64,000 bases of DNA from Pseudomonas sp. 10S4 (lineage in GTDB: Bacteria > Pseudomonadota > Gammaproteobacteria > Pseudomonadales > Pseudomonadaceae). The position numbers were made by a program, and so were the translations under genes. Position 1 is the first letter of the stretch, and every line of letters starts with the position of its first letter. The stretch spans positions 1,364,001 through 1,428,000 of the forward strand of contig NZ_CP133774.1 of assembly GCF_034344865.1 (NCBI RefSeq), given 5' to 3'. This document shows, in pieces, positions 9,005-19,069 of the stretch. The notes beneath the pieces were generated by a model. The model ran no database searches and was not told the DNA's origin. It saw only the letters and a list, made by a program, of their open reading frames with translations.

Positions 9005-9027
9005 GCAACCTTTTGGAGATTGTCGCG

Positions 9028-9477
9028 ATGAAGATCGGAGAACTGGCCAAACTGACCGACTGCGCAGTGGAAACCATCCGCTATTACGAGCGCGAAAACC
9101 TGCTCCCGGAGCCGGCCCGCAGCGATGGCAACTACCGCGTCTACACCCAGGCTCATGCCGAGCGGCTGACGTTTATCCGCAACTGCCGCACCCTCGACAT
9201 GACTCTCGAAGAAATCCGCAGCCTACTGACCCTGCGCGACAGCCCGCAGGATCAGTGCGAAAACGTGAATGCGCTGATTGATGAACACATCCATCACGTC
9301 AAGGCACGGATCGATGGTTTGCTGGCCTTGCAGATACAACTGCTCGACCTGCGCCAACGTTGCAGCGAAGGGCCGGATATCGATCAGTGCGGGATTTTGC
9401 AGCGGCTGGAAGTGAGCGGCGGGGTTGTGGCGACGGAGGTTGAGCATTCCCATGTCGGGAGAAGTCATGGGCATTGA
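9028..9477 (+). CDS. cadR: MerR-family metal-responsive regulator
   Basis: A 149-residue MerR-family activator. The winged helix-turn-helix begins MKIGELAKLTDCAVETIRYYE, and a dimerisation helix follows. Metal-sensing cysteines C77, C112 and C121 are arranged as in CadR/PbrR proteins for cadmium, zinc or lead. The C-terminus ends in a His-containing tail (EHSHVGRSHGH), a feature known from Pseudomonas CadR. It should activate cadA through the overlapping divergent promoter. The ATG at 9028, with GGAG upstream, was chosen over an in-frame ATG at 8968 that would cover the operator. The metal preference (Cd versus Pb versus Zn) cannot be decided from sequence. Confidence 0.92.
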   Translation: MKIGELAKLTDCAVETIRYYERENLLPEPARSDGNYRVYTQAHAERLTFIRNCRTLDMTLEEIRSLLTLRDSPQDQCENVNALIDEHIHHVKARIDGLLALQIQLLDLRQRCSEGPDIDQCGILQRLEVSGGVVATEVEHSHVGRSHGH

Positions 9478-9483
9478 GGACGC

Positions 9484-9549
9484 CTTCGCGGTCAAGCCTC
9501 GCTCCTACGGGAATGGTGTGAACCTGTAGGAGCGAGGCTTGCCCGCGAA
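9484..9549. repeat. REP doublet, family A (TAGGAGCGAGGCTTG variant)
   Basis: Inverted copies of a CTGTAGGAGCGAGGCTTGCC unit lie between the 3' ends of cadR and thyA, two convergent genes. The sequence is the TAGGAG variant of the element rather than GTGGGAG. Confidence 0.88.
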
Positions 9550-9570
9550 CACCGCGAAGCGGTGCCTGAA

Positions 9571-10542
9571 TCAGACCGCCATCGGCGCGGTCATCGGCGC
9601 ATGGTGCTGATAACCCTCAAGCGAGAAATCACTCGGCTCGATCAACTCCAGCCACTCCGGCTGGTACTCGCCAGTCTTGGCAAACTCCGGCACACGGTCA
9701 CTGATCACCAGTTTCGGCATCGGGAACGGCTCGCGGGTGAGCTGTTCATTCAGCATGTCCAAATGGTTTTCGTAGACATGGGCGTCACCGATGAAATAGG
9801 TGAACCAGCGCGGCGTGTAGCCGGTCAGGCGACCGATCAGGCTCAGCAGCGCGGCGCCTTCGGTGAGGTTGAACGGCGTGCCCAGGCCCAGGTCGTTGGA
9901 GCGGATGTAGAGGGTCAAAGAAATCTCTTTGGTCTCGACATTCGGGTGGAACTGGTACAGCAGGTGGCACGGCGGCAAGGCCATTTCATCGAGCTGGGCG
10001 ACGTTCCAGCCGTGGAACAGGATGCGACGGCTGCCCGGGTCCTTGATGATGGTGTCGACGCACTGGCGGATCTGGTCGATCGCCTTGTACAGCACCACGT
10101 AGGCCTGACCGTCTTCTTCACCTTCGGCAATCTGACGATAGCCCTGGCTCAGGGTCTGCTCGATGGCCGCCGGGTTGCTGAGCGGGATCTGCTTGTACGC
10201 CGGCCATTTGCGCCATTGCACGCCGTAGATCTCGCCGAGGTCGTCTTCGCCCTGACGGAACGGGTTGGCCAGCCACTGGGCGTTTTCGTTGGCGTTCTGG
10301 TCCCAGACCTTGCAGCCCAGCGCCCGGAATTCGGCGGCATTGTTCACCCCGCGCAGGAATCCGCACATCTCGCCGATGGCCGATTTGAAGGCCATCTTGC
10401 GGGTGGTGATCGCCGGAAAACCTTCCTTCAGGTCATAACGCAGCATCGCGCCAGGGAAACTGATGGTGTTAACGCCGGTACGGTTGGCCTGTTTGGTGCC
10501 GTTCTTGATGACGTGAGCCACCAGATCGAGATATTGCTTCAT
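9571..10542 (-). CDS. thyA: Thymidylate synthase
   Basis: Converts dUMP to dTMP with methylenetetrahydrofolate as methyl donor. The 323-residue protein has the phosphate-binding RTG segment at residues 21-23, the catalytic cysteine C192 in the PPCHLLYQF motif and the dUMP-binding [12 protein letters not shown] segment. It is about 60 residues longer than E. coli ThyA because of an insertion between roughly residues 85 and 150, a feature of a known longer ThyA class. It follows lgt in the same direction with a 62-base gap, the usual Pseudomonas order. Confidence 0.97.
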   Translation of the reverse strand: MKQYLDLVAHVIKNGTKQANRTGVNTISFPGAMLRYDLKEGFPAITTRKMAFKSAIGEMCGFLRGVNNAAEFRALGCKVWDQNANENAQWLANPFRQGEDDLGEIYGVQWRKWPAYKQIPLSNPAAIEQTLSQGYRQIAEGEEDGQAYVVLYKAIDQIRQCVDTIIKDPGSRRILFHGWNVAQLDEMALPPCHLLYQFHPNVETKEISLTLYIRSNDLGLGTPFNLTEGAALLSLIGRLTGYTPRWFTYFIGDAHVYENHLDMLNEQLTREPFPMPKLVISDRVPEFAKTGEYQPEWLELIEPSDFSLEGYQHHAPMTAPMAV

Positions 10543-10604
10543 GAGTTACCTGTGTCCTGGAACCCGGAGCCGTGGCCCCGGATTCGAATCTAAAGCGCGG
10601 CGTC

Positions 10605-11420
10605 TTAAGCGGCCGAAGTCACTGGGGTCTTTGGCTCGCGATGATAAGCCAGCCAGATCAGGAACAGACCGGCGACGATCATCGGGATGCACAGAATCTG
10701 CCCCATGGTCACCCAACCGAACGCCAGGTAACCGAGTTGCGCGTCAGGTACGCGAACGAACTCGACAACGAAACGGAAGATCCCGTAGAACAGCGCGAAC
10801 ATGCCGGAAACTGCCATGGTTGGCCGTGGCTTGCGCGAGAACAACCAGAGAATCAGGAACAGCGCCACGCCTTCCAGTGCGAACTGGTACAGCTGCGAAG
10901 GGTGGCGCGGCAGTTGTGCCGGGTCGCTGAACGGTGGAAACACCATCGCCCATGGCAGATCGGTCGGTTTGCCCCACAACTCGGCGTTGATGAAGTTACC
11001 GATACGCCCGGCGCCCAGACCAATCGGCACCATCGGTGCGACGAAGTCCATCAGTTGGAAGAACGACTTGCCGTTGCGGCGACCGAACCACCAGGCCGCG
11101 ATCATCACCCCGATAAACCCGCCGTGGAACGCCATGCCACCCTTCCACACTTCGAAAATCAGCGTCGGGTTGGCCAGGTAAGCGCTCAGGTCGTAGAACA
11201 GCACGTAGCCCAAACGGCCACCGACAATAACCCCCATCGACAACCAGAAGATCAGATCGGAGAGTTTTTCCTTGGTCCAGGTCGGATCGAAGCGGTTCAG
11301 CCGACGGGACGCCAGCAGCCAGGCGCCGCCGATGCCGATCAGGTACATCAGACCGTACCAGTGGATTTTCAGCGGACCGATGGCCAGGGCCACCGGGTCG
11401 ATCTGCGGGTAAGGCAGCAT
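10605..11420 (-). CDS. lgt: Prolipoprotein diacylglyceryl transferase
   Basis: This inner-membrane enzyme transfers diacylglyceryl from phosphatidylglycerol to the lipobox cysteine of prolipoproteins, the first step of lipoprotein maturation. The 271-residue protein has about seven membrane helices. The essential family residues are visible: H99 in AFHGGFIG, and R139 and N142 in the Lgt signature [13 protein letters not shown]. It is upstream of thyA in the same direction and is probably cotranscribed with it. Confidence 0.97.
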   Translation of the reverse strand: MLPYPQIDPVALAIGPLKIHWYGLMYLIGIGGAWLLASRRLNRFDPTWTKEKLSDLIFWLSMGVIVGGRLGYVLFYDLSAYLANPTLIFEVWKGGMAFHGGFIGVMIAAWWFGRRNGKSFFQLMDFVAPMVPIGLGAGRIGNFINAELWGKPTDLPWAMVFPPFSDPAQLPRHPSQLYQFALEGVALFLILWLFSRKPRPTMAVSGMFALFYGIFRFVVEFVRVPDAQLGYLAFGWVTMGQILCIPMIVAGLFLIWLAYHREPKTPVTSAA

Positions 11421-11503
11421 TGCGACTCCTCGTTAGAGTTGAAACCTTCAAAATTCCCGGGGGACGCTGCCACCTCAGGATTAAGCCAGGATTGCGATTG
11501 GCG

Positions 11504-12286
11504 TCAGAGCAGGAAATTCAGCCCGACGCAGAACAGCAAAGCGGCGAATAGTCTTTTGAGCAAGCGCGGCGACAAATTGTGAGCCAGTCGCGCACCGAAG
11601 CGGGCAAAGAACATGCTGGTCAGGGCAATCCCCAGCAACGCCGGCAAATAAATAAAACCGAGACTATGGGCCGGCAACAATGGATCGTGCCAGCCCAAAA
11701 TCATGAAACTTAATGCACTTGCCAGGGCAATCGGCAGCCCGCAGGCCGACGATGTGGCCACCGCATGTTGCATCGGCACGCTACGCCAGGTCAGGAACGG
11801 CACGGTCAACGACCCGCCGCCAATCCCGAAAATCGCCGAAGCCCAGCCAATCACACTACCGGCCACGGTCAGACCGACTTTCCCCGGCACCGTTCGGCTG
11901 GCCTTGGGTTTGAAGTCCAGGGCGAGCTGAGCGGAGACGATCAATGCGAATATGCCGATGATCTTCTGCAAATTCGGGCCGGAGATCGCTTCAGCGGTCA
12001 GCGCGCCGAAACCGGCGCCGATGAGAATGCCAACGGTCATCCAGGCAAAAATCGGCCAACGTACGGCGCCCCGGCGGTGATGCTCGCGAACCGCATTGAC
12101 CGAGGTAAAGATGATCGTCGCCAGTGAAGTGCCGACGGCCAGGTGCGTAAGGATCGACGGATCGAAGCCTTGCAGTTTGAAACTGAACACCAGCACCGGG
12201 ACGATGATGATCCCGCCGCCTACCCCGAACAGCCCGGCCAGCACGCCCGCACAGGCGCCGAGCGCCAGGTAGAGCAGAAATTCCAC
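11504..12286 (-). CDS. TSUP-family (TauE/SafE) membrane permease
   Basis: A 260-residue inner-membrane protein with about eight hydrophobic helices and two similar halves, each carrying a GxFGVGGG-type motif (FGVGGGIIIVP near the N-terminus, FGIGGGSLTVPFL in the middle). This is typical of TSUP permeases, which export or import sulfite, sulfonates or other organic anions; the substrate is unknown here. The GTG at 12286 is chosen because GAGGAT lies at ideal distance before it and the protein then begins at the first membrane helix. An ATG six codons upstream is possible. It is divergent from the NRDE gene. Confidence 0.85.
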   Translation of the reverse strand: MEFLLYLALGACAGVLAGLFGVGGGIIIVPVLVFSFKLQGFDPSILTHLAVGTSLATIIFTSVNAVREHHRRGAVRWPIFAWMTVGILIGAGFGALTAEAISGPNLQKIIGIFALIVSAQLALDFKPKASRTVPGKVGLTVAGSVIGWASAIFGIGGGSLTVPFLTWRSVPMQHAVATSSACGLPIALASALSFMILGWHDPLLPAHSLGFIYLPALLGIALTSMFFARFGARLAHNLSPRLLKRLFAALLFCVGLNFLL

Positions 12287-12422
12287 GACCGTATCCTCAC
12301 GCATCCCCAAAAACAGGTGCGGCATGGTAACGGATGCATGGCCTCGGGCTCTACTACGCAAGCCGATGGATCGACGGGCGATGTCTGCGTAGAGTGAGCA
12401 AAAAACACACAAGGACCACCTT

Positions 12423-13169
12423 ATGTGCCTGATTGTCTTTGCCTGGCGGCCCGGCCACGCCCAGCCGTTGATCGTGGCGGCCAACCGCGACGAATTCTAT
12501 GCCCGGCCCACCCTGCCCCTGGCTCAGTGGTCACATTCGCCCCACGTTCATGCCGGCCGGGATCTGGAAGCGGGCGGCACCTGGCTCGGCGTGGGTGCCG
12601 ATGGGCGCTTTGCCGCGCTGACGAATATCCGCGATCCGCATCAACCTCCGTCGCGCAAGTCACGGGGTGAATTGGTCGCGGGGTTTCTCAGCGGCGACAT
12701 GTCCATTGACGACTATTTGAGCGACGTTGTCGGACGTTCGCTGGAATATGCCGGGTTTAACCTACTGATAGGCAATACCAACGAGCTGTGGCACTTCAAT
12801 GCACGGGAAACCGCGGCGGTGATGCTGGCGCCGGGGGTTTATGGATTGTCGAACGCCGGGCTGGATACGCCGTGGCCGAAGGTGCTCAAGGCCAAGGCTG
12901 CGTTGAGTGAAGTGCTGGACGATCCGCGGCCTGAGGCGTTGTTGGCGATTTTGAGCGACTCGCAGGCAGCGCCGTTTGCGGAACTGCCGGATACCGGGGT
13001 GGGGTTGGCCACCGAGACGTTGTTGTCGAGTGTGTTTATTGCCAGCCCGACGTATGGGACACGGGCGAGTACGGCGTTGATCGTTCAGGCGGATGGGACG
13101 CGGGTGATGGTGGAGCGCAGTTTTGGGCCGTATGGCGGGCATTTGGGGGAAGTGGAGTTGACGATTTAG
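12423..13169 (+). CDS. NRDE (TANGO2-like) family protein
   Basis: A 248-residue protein of the TANGO2/NRDE family. It starts with the invariant MCLIVFAW, in which Cys2 is conserved, and carries the name-giving motif AANRDEFYARP near residue 20. In eukaryotes the family is linked to Golgi organisation and heme or lipid handling; the bacterial role is not established. It stands alone, divergent from the TSUP permease, with a short 5' region containing AAGGACCACCTT before the ATG. No signal peptide is seen, so it is probably cytoplasmic. Confidence 0.85.
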   Translation: MCLIVFAWRPGHAQPLIVAANRDEFYARPTLPLAQWSHSPHVHAGRDLEAGGTWLGVGADGRFAALTNIRDPHQPPSRKSRGELVAGFLSGDMSIDDYLSDVVGRSLEYAGFNLLIGNTNELWHFNARETAAVMLAPGVYGLSNAGLDTPWPKVLKAKAALSEVLDDPRPEALLAILSDSQAAPFAELPDTGVGLATETLLSSVFIASPTYGTRASTALIVQADGTRVMVERSFGPYGGHLGEVELTI

Positions 13170-13190
13170 ATTGGTGTTATCTGGGCGGAC

Positions 13191-13265
13191 GCCTTCGCGA
13201 GCAAGCCCGCTCCCACATTCGGAATGCATTTCAAATGTCGGAGCGGGCTTGCTCGCGAAGAGGCC
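13191..13265. repeat. REP doublet, family A
   Basis: Inverted copies of GGAGCGGGCTTGCTCGCGAA flank a short spacer, between the convergent ends of the NRDE gene and ptsP. Confidence 0.9.
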
Positions 13266-13274
13266 GCAGCAGGT

Positions 13275-15554
13275 TTAGAGCGTCTTGACCGAAGCCGGAT
13301 TAATCATCCGCGCCAACCCAAGGTTCTTCAGCGCCAATTGCAGCGAGCTGTGGATAACTTGCGGGTTGTCGATGGTCATCAGCTCAGCCAGCAATTCCTT
13401 GGCCTTGCTCAGGTTGATCTGGCGCAGCATCCACTTCACCTTCGGCAAGTTGGTGGCGTTCATCGACAGGCTGTCGAAGCCCATCGCCATCAACAACACT
13501 GCTGCCGCCGGGTCGCCGGCCATTTCGCCGCAGATACTCACCGGTTTGCCTTCGGCATGGGCGTCACGCACTACATTCTGCAAGGCTTGCAGCACCGCCG
13601 GGTGCAGGTAGTCGTAGAGGTCGGCCACTCGCGGGTTGTTCCGGTCCACCGCCAGCAGGTACTGGGTCAGGTCGTTGGAGCCAACCGACAGGAAGTCCAC
13701 CATCCGCGCCAGTTCCTTGGTCTGGTACACCGCTGCCGGAATCTCGATCATCACGCCAATCGGCGGCATCGGCACATCAGTGCCTTCGTCGCGGACTTCG
13801 CCCCACGCACGGTGAATCAGGTGCAGGGCTTCTTCCAGCTCATGAATGCCGGAGATCATCGGCAGCAGAATCCGCAGGTTGTTCAAGCCTTCGCTGGCCT
13901 TGAGCATCGCGCGGGTCTGGACCAGGAAAATTTCCGGGTGGTCGAGGGTGACGCGAATCCCGCGCCAGCCGAGGAACGGGTTGTCTTCCTTGATCGGGAA
14001 GTACGACAGCGACTTGTCGCCGCCGATGTCCAGGCTGCGCATGGTCACCGGTTGCGGGTGGAACGCGGCGAGCTGCTCGCGATAGATCGCCAGTTGCTCT
14101 TTTTCGCTCGGGAAGCGCTGGTTGATCATGAACGGCACTTCTGTGCGGTACAGGCCCACGCCTTCAGCGCCACGCTTCTGCGCCCGCGCCACGTCCGCCA
14201 GCAGGCCGGTGTTGACCCACAGCGGCATGCGGTGGCCATCGACGGTGACGCACGGCAAGTCCCGCAGCGCATCGAGCCCGAGGGCCAGTTGTTTTTCTTC
14301 CTCGACCACTTCGGCGAACTGCTTGCGCAGCAAATCACTCGGGTTGGTATAGACCTCACCGTGGTAGCCGTCGACGATCATCTGGATGCCGTCGACCTTG
14401 GCGTACGGCAGGTCGACCAGGCCCATCACCGTCGGGATGCCCATGGCACGGGCCAGGATCGCGACGTGAGAGTTACCGGAACCGAGTACCGAGACCAGAC
14501 CCACCAGCTTGCCTTCCGGCACCTCGCCGAGCATCGCCGGCGTCAGTTCTTCGCTGATCAGAATGGTGTTGTCGGGGTAAACCAGAGTCTGCTGGCGCTC
14601 TTCCTGCAAGTAGGCGAGCAGACGGCGACCGAGGTCCTTGACGTCCGAGGCGCGCTCACGCAGGTAGGCGTCGTCCATCAATTCGAAACGGTTGACGTGT
14701 TCGGTGACCACCTGACGCAACGCGCCCTGGGCCCACTGGCCAGTCTTGATCACGGTGGTGATTTCGCTACCCAGCGAGGCATCGTCGAGCATCATCAGGT
14801 AGACGTCGAACAGCGCGCGCTCTTCCGGGCGCAGCTGGGTCGCGAGCTTGGCGGACAAGGCACGCATGTCGGCGCGCACGCCTTCGATGGCGGTCTTGAA
14901 CAGCCCGAGTTCGGCGTCGATGTCGGTGATGGTCTTGTCCGGCACCACGTCCAGATCGGCGGGTGGCAGCATGACTACCGCGGTACCGACCGCCGCACCC
15001 GGCGAACCCGGTACGCCGACGAACTTGGCTTCCTGGATACCTTTGCCCTGGCGGCCCAGGCCACGGATCGAACCGGTGGCCTCGGCGTGGGCGATAACGC
15101 CCGCCAGTTGCGCGCTCATGGTTACGAGGAAGGCTTCTTCACCTTCATCGAACTGGCGGCGTTCTTTTTGCTGAATGACCAACACGCCGACGACGCGACG
15201 GTGGTGAATGATCGGCGCCCCGAGGAATGAGGCGTAGCGTTCTTCACCGGTCTCGGCGAAGTAACGGTAGCGCGGGTGATCCGCGGCGTTTTCGAGGTTC
15301 AGGGGTTCTTCACGCGTGCCGACCAGGCCAACCAGACCTTCGTTGGGTGCCATGCTGACTTTGCCGATCGAGCGCTTGTTCAAGCCCTCGGTGGCCATCA
15401 GCACGAAGCGGTTGGTCTCTGGATCAAGCAGGTAGACCGAGCAGACCTGGCTGCCCATGGCCTCTTTGACGCGCAACACAATAATCCCCAACGCCGCCTT
15501 GAGATCCTTGGCGGAGTTAACTTCCTGGACGATCTTGCGCAGCGTATTGAGCAT
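13275..15554 (-). CDS. ptsP: Phosphoenolpyruvate-protein phosphotransferase of the nitrogen PTS (EI-Ntr)
   Basis: A 759-residue enzyme that takes phosphate from PEP and passes it to the Npr/NtrO carrier of the regulatory nitrogen PTS. An N-terminal GAF domain at about residues 1-150 would sense nitrogen metabolites. It is followed by the enzyme I swivel domain with the phospho-accepting histidine in GNSHVAILARAMGIPTVMG, and the C-terminal PEP-binding barrel with the catalytic cysteine motif VSICGEMAGDP. The gene is intact. rppH ends 22 bases upstream in the same direction, the usual rppH-ptsP pair in gammaproteobacteria. Confidence 0.95.
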   Translation of the reverse strand: MLNTLRKIVQEVNSAKDLKAALGIIVLRVKEAMGSQVCSVYLLDPETNRFVLMATEGLNKRSIGKVSMAPNEGLVGLVGTREEPLNLENAADHPRYRYFAETGEERYASFLGAPIIHHRRVVGVLVIQQKERRQFDEGEEAFLVTMSAQLAGVIAHAEATGSIRGLGRQGKGIQEAKFVGVPGSPGAAVGTAVVMLPPADLDVVPDKTITDIDAELGLFKTAIEGVRADMRALSAKLATQLRPEERALFDVYLMMLDDASLGSEITTVIKTGQWAQGALRQVVTEHVNRFELMDDAYLRERASDVKDLGRRLLAYLQEERQQTLVYPDNTILISEELTPAMLGEVPEGKLVGLVSVLGSGNSHVAILARAMGIPTVMGLVDLPYAKVDGIQMIVDGYHGEVYTNPSDLLRKQFAEVVEEEKQLALGLDALRDLPCVTVDGHRMPLWVNTGLLADVARAQKRGAEGVGLYRTEVPFMINQRFPSEKEQLAIYREQLAAFHPQPVTMRSLDIGGDKSLSYFPIKEDNPFLGWRGIRVTLDHPEIFLVQTRAMLKASEGLNNLRILLPMISGIHELEEALHLIHRAWGEVRDEGTDVPMPPIGVMIEIPAAVYQTKELARMVDFLSVGSNDLTQYLLAVDRNNPRVADLYDYLHPAVLQALQNVVRDAHAEGKPVSICGEMAGDPAAAVLLMAMGFDSLSMNATNLPKVKWMLRQINLSKAKELLAELMTIDNPQVIHSSLQLALKNLGLARMINPASVKTL

Positions 15555-15576
15555 GGCTCGGGGTCGAACTCCGTCG

Positions 15577-16056
15577 TCAGTCGCGCGTTAAAAGGCGCGG
15601 GGCAAGCTCTTTGAGAGCGCGTCGATACACCTCGCGCTTGAATGTCACCACCTGGCCCAACGGATACCAATAACTGACCCAGCGCCAGCCATCGAATTCC
15701 GGTTTACCGGTCAAATCCATCCGCACCCGCTGCTCGTTGGAGATCAGGCGCAGGAGAAACCATTTCTGCTTCTGGCCGATGCACAGCGGTTGGCTGTGGG
15801 TACGGACCAGACGTTGCGGCAAACGATAGCGCAACCAGCCCCGGGTGCAGGCGAGAATTTCAACATCTTCGCGCTCCAGACCCACTTCTTCGTTCAACTC
15901 GCGGTACAAGGCGTCTTCCGGCGTCTCCTGGGGGTTGATCCCGCCCTGTGGAAACTGCCAGGCATCTTGATTGATACGGCGAGCCCATAGCACCTGGCCA
16001 GCATCATTCGTGAGAATGATCCCGACATTGGGGCGGAAACCATCGGGGTCGATCAC
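15577..16056 (-). CDS. rppH: RNA 5'-pyrophosphohydrolase (Nudix)
   Basis: Removes pyrophosphate from the 5' triphosphate end of mRNA, which opens it to RNase E. The 159-residue protein contains a full Nudix box, [20 protein letters not shown] followed by VGL. The start is a GTG at 16056 with GAGG eight bases upstream, giving M(V)[12 protein letters not shown], the conserved N-terminus of the family. A longer in-frame extension to 16314 is not conserved in character and runs into the promoter of the divergent HAD gene. It lies 22 bases upstream of ptsP. Confidence 0.95.
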   Translation of the reverse strand: MIDPDGFRPNVGIILTNDAGQVLWARRINQDAWQFPQGGINPQETPEDALYRELNEEVGLEREDVEILACTRGWLRYRLPQRLVRTHSQPLCIGQKQKWFLLRLISNEQRVRMDLTGKPEFDGWRWVSYWYPLGQVVTFKREVYRRALKELAPRLLTRD

Positions 16057-16199
16057 GGCAACAACCTCGCAAACGCATGTCGCCGCATTGTTCCACAAAG
16101 GTTGTGAAGGCAGCAACGAGCCGGCCCACCTTATGTGCACTCTTGTGAAAAGTACGTATTCTGGGGGCCTTTCTACAGACTTTTCAGCGAGTAACTGCA

Positions 16200-16856
16200 A
16201 TGCGGCTGGCTTTATTCGACTTGGACAACACGCTTTTGGGCGGCGACAGTGACCACGCCTGGGGCGATTACCTATGCGAACGCGGCTTTCTCGACGCCGT
16301 GACGTACAAGGCACGCAACGACGAGTTCTATCAGGATTACCTGGCGGGCAAGCTGGATAACGCCGAGTACCTGAATTTTTGCCTGGAAATCCTTGGCCGC
16401 ACCGAGATGGCCACGCTGGATCACTGGCATTCGGATTACATGCGCGACTGCATCGAACCGATCGTATTGCCCAAGGCCATCGAACTGCTGGCCAAACACC
16501 GCGAAGCCGGCGACAAACTGGTGATCATCACCGCCACCAACCGCTTCGTTACCGGGCCGATTGCCCTGCGCCTGGGTGTCGAAACCCTGATCGCCACTGA
16601 GTGCGAAATGGTCGATGGCCGTTATAGCGGGCGCAGTACCGACATTCCGTGCTTCCGTGAGGGCAAGGTGACACGGTTGAATCGTTGGCTGGAAGAGACG
16701 GGGTATTCATTGGAAGACAGCTATTTCTATAGCGATTCGATGAATGATTTGCCGTTGTTGGAGCAGGTGACGAATCCGGTTGCTGTGGACCCTGATCCGA
16801 ATCTGCGGGCCGAGGCCGAGAAGCGTGGTTGGCCGGTGATGACTCTGCGCGACTGA
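16200..16856 (+). CDS. HAD-IB family phosphatase (SerB/histidinol-phosphatase-like)
   Basis: A 218-residue haloacid-dehalogenase-type phosphatase. The nucleophile motif [16 protein letters not shown] contains D7 and D9, motif II is VIITATNRF and motif III is the [10 protein letters not shown] loop. It belongs to the HAD-IB class with SerB-like cap; close relatives in Pseudomonas are often named histidinol-phosphatase, but the substrate is uncertain. It is divergent from rppH, with a 143-base gap that must hold both promoters. Confidence 0.85.
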   Translation: MRLALFDLDNTLLGGDSDHAWGDYLCERGFLDAVTYKARNDEFYQDYLAGKLDNAEYLNFCLEILGRTEMATLDHWHSDYMRDCIEPIVLPKAIELLAKHREAGDKLVIITATNRFVTGPIALRLGVETLIATECEMVDGRYSGRSTDIPCFREGKVTRLNRWLEETGYSLEDSYFYSDSMNDLPLLEQVTNPVAVDPDPNLRAEAEKRGWPVMTLRD

Positions 16857-16862
16857 CATCGC

Positions 16863-16956
16863 TATCGCGAGCAAGCTCGCTCCCACAGGATTTGTGAAAG
16901 GCCACAATGTTGTGATCGACACAAATCCCCTGTGGGAGCGAGCTTGCTCGCGATGG
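16863..16956. repeat. REP doublet, family A
   Basis: Inverted GAGCGAGCTTGCTCGCGATG-type units lie at the convergent ends of the HAD gene and the DUF2269-like gene. Confidence 0.9.
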
Positions 16957-16976
16957 GGTCAACGCGGCCCAACGCC

Positions 16977-17402
16977 TTAAACCGGCTTGGCGCCCATCAA
17001 CCCCGCAATCGCGATAAAGCAGACAAAACTGAACAACGCCAAGGCAAAGGTAAATTTACCCACGCCACCCGGCGCCTTGCGCAGTTTGTTGAGGCGCACC
17101 AGCAGCCAGAACCACGCCAGCGCCGCCACGGTGTAGAGCACGCTCGACGCCAGAATCCAGGTCTGCCCCAGCGGCCAACCCACCAGATGCACCATCCACC
17201 ACCCCGTGAACGGCATGCTCAGCAACGCCAGGCCCATCAGCAGCCAAACGAACACCCGGGGCCGCTGCAACGTGCGACTTCCCGCCGTTGCGTCGCCCTT
17301 GCGCCGTGCAAGCCCGACCCAGATCGCCAGACCCAAGGCACTGGCCAGCAGCAACACCGTTGCCACCATATGAGCCATTTTCAGGGCGGTTAACGTTTCC
17401 AT
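16977..17402 (-). CDS. DUF2269-type small membrane protein
   Basis: A 141-residue protein with four predicted hydrophobic helices, starting METLTALKMAHMVATVLLLAS. A histidine in the first helix and the FTGWWMVHLVGWPL segment resemble the DUF2269 family, a group of uncharacterised four-helix membrane proteins. No enzymatic motif is seen. It ends against a REP element. It is transcribed in the same direction as ilvA, 39 bases downstream of it. Confidence 0.75.
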   Translation of the reverse strand: METLTALKMAHMVATVLLLASALGLAIWVGLARRKGDATAGSRTLQRPRVFVWLLMGLALLSMPFTGWWMVHLVGWPLGQTWILASSVLYTVAALAWFWLLVRLNKLRKAPGGVGKFTFALALFSFVCFIAIAGLMGAKPV

Positions 17403-17441
17403 TGTTCGATTTCCTTATGACTTGCCCATCAGCGTAGCCGC

Positions 17442-18957
17442 TCAGCCGAGAAACAGCTTATAGGCCGGGTTGTCGCTTTCGTCCCAGTACGGGTAACCGA
17501 TTTCTTCCAGCGCTGCCGGCACCAGATGACGTTCGTCATGCGGGACTTGCAGGCCGGCGACCACACGGCCATCCGCCGCTCCGTGGTTGCGGTAGTGGAA
17601 CATCGAGATGTTCCAGCGCCCGCCCAGTTTGTTGAGGAAGTTGAACAGCGCTCCCGGACGCTCCGGGAATTCGAACCGCAGAATCACTTCATCAACCACA
17701 TGCGCCGCGCGACCACCAACCATGTGGCGGATGTGCAACTTGGCCAGTTCGTTGTCGGTCAGGTCGAGCATGCCGCGGAAGCCCTGCTCGCTCAGGCTGG
17801 CGATCAGCGCACTGCGCGGATCGGTTTCCGGGTGCGTCTGCACACCGACGAAGATGTGCGCTTCGCTGCCGGTGTTGTAGCGGTAGTTGAATTCGGTGAT
17901 CTGGCGCTTGCCAATCGCCTCGCAGAACGCCTTGAAGCTGCCCGGCTTCTCGGGGATGGTCACGGGAGAGTGCCTCGGCCGCGCCGGCCAGTTCGGCGCG
18001 TTCGGCCACGTGGCGCAGGCGGTCGAAGTTGACGTTGGCGCCGGAGTCGATGGCCACGAAGGTGTGCCCGGTGACGCCGTTCAGCTCGACGTATTTCTTG
18101 ATCCCGGCCACGCCAAGCGCGCCGGCAGGCTCGGTGATCGAGCGGGTATCGTCGTAGATATCCTTGATCGCCGCGCAGATTTCATCGGTACTGACGGTGA
18201 TCACATCATCGACGTAGTCTTTGCAGATATCGAAGGTGTGCTTACCGATCTGGGCCACCGCCACGCCGTCGGCAAAGATGCCCACAGTCGGCAGAATCAC
18301 CCGCTCGCCAGCGGCCATAGCGGCTTGCAAGCAGTTGGAGTCATCCGGCTCGACGCCGATGATTTTGATTTCAGGGCGCAGGTATTTCACGTAGGCCGCG
18401 ATACCGGCGATCAAGCCGCCGCCGCCCACCGGGACGAAAATCGCATCCAGACGACCAGGGTGCTGGCGCAGAATCTCCATCGCCACCGTGCCCTGCCCGG
18501 CAATGGTGTGGGGATCGTCGTACGGGTGGATGTAGACGTAGCCTTTTTCGTCGACCAGTTTCAGCGAGTAGGCCAGGGCCTCCGGGAACGAATCACCGTG
18601 CAGCACCACTTTGCCGCCACGGGAACGCACGCCTTCGACTTTGATTTCGGGAGTGGTCTTGGGCATGACGATGGTCGCTTTGACGCCCAACACCTTGGCC
18701 GCCAGGGCCAGACCTTGCGCGTGGTTGCCCGCCGATGCGGTGACCACACCACGAGCGCGTTCTTCATCGCTCAGTTGGGTCAGCTTGTTGTAGGCGCCGC
18801 GAATTTTGAACGAAAACACCGGCTGCAAGTCTTCGCGCTTGAGCCAAATATTGTTGCCCAGCCGCTCGGAGAGCTGGCGAGCAGTCTGCAATGGGGTTTC
18901 TACGGCAACGTCATAAACGCGCGAGGTGAGGATCTTTTTGACGTACTGTTCGAGCAT
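17442..18957 (-). pseudogene. ilvA: Threonine ammonia-lyase, biosynthetic; broken by a frameshift
   Basis: Deaminates threonine to 2-oxobutanoate, the first step of isoleucine synthesis. The catalytic domain is complete: PLP lysine K51 in VFSFKIRGAYNK and the phosphate loop GGGGLIAG. The two C-terminal ACT-like regulatory domains (begin TIPEKPGSFKAF, end YKLFLG) lie in another frame. The break is at the GGG at 17964-17966: removing one base joins the frames and gives exactly 504 codons, a normal length for this enzyme. As read, the first frame continues into 80 or so nonsense residues to 17692. A GTG at 17963 with GAGG upstream could restart translation of the regulatory half. Either a sequencing error or a true mutation that would free the enzyme from isoleucine feedback. 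Confidence 0.9.
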
Positions 18958-19069
18958 CGGAAAGCATCACTGAGCGGGTTGGGCAGGGCCAAGGAGTCTA
19001 ACCCGGCTTTTACCTGAGCGACCACACTAAACAGGTGGTTTTATCCTTCGGGGACACCGTCGATCCATT

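Noticed and set aside
13224..15230. A 668-codon open frame on the plus strand, opposite ptsP
   Set aside because: It is a mirror of the GC-rich ptsP coding frame, has no recognisable domains, and ptsP is a complete well-known gene.
17442..17963. An independent small ACT-domain gene starting at GTG 17963
   Set aside because: It is the C-terminal regulatory half of ilvA in another frame; removal of one base restores the complete enzyme. A restart remains possible and is noted as a finding.
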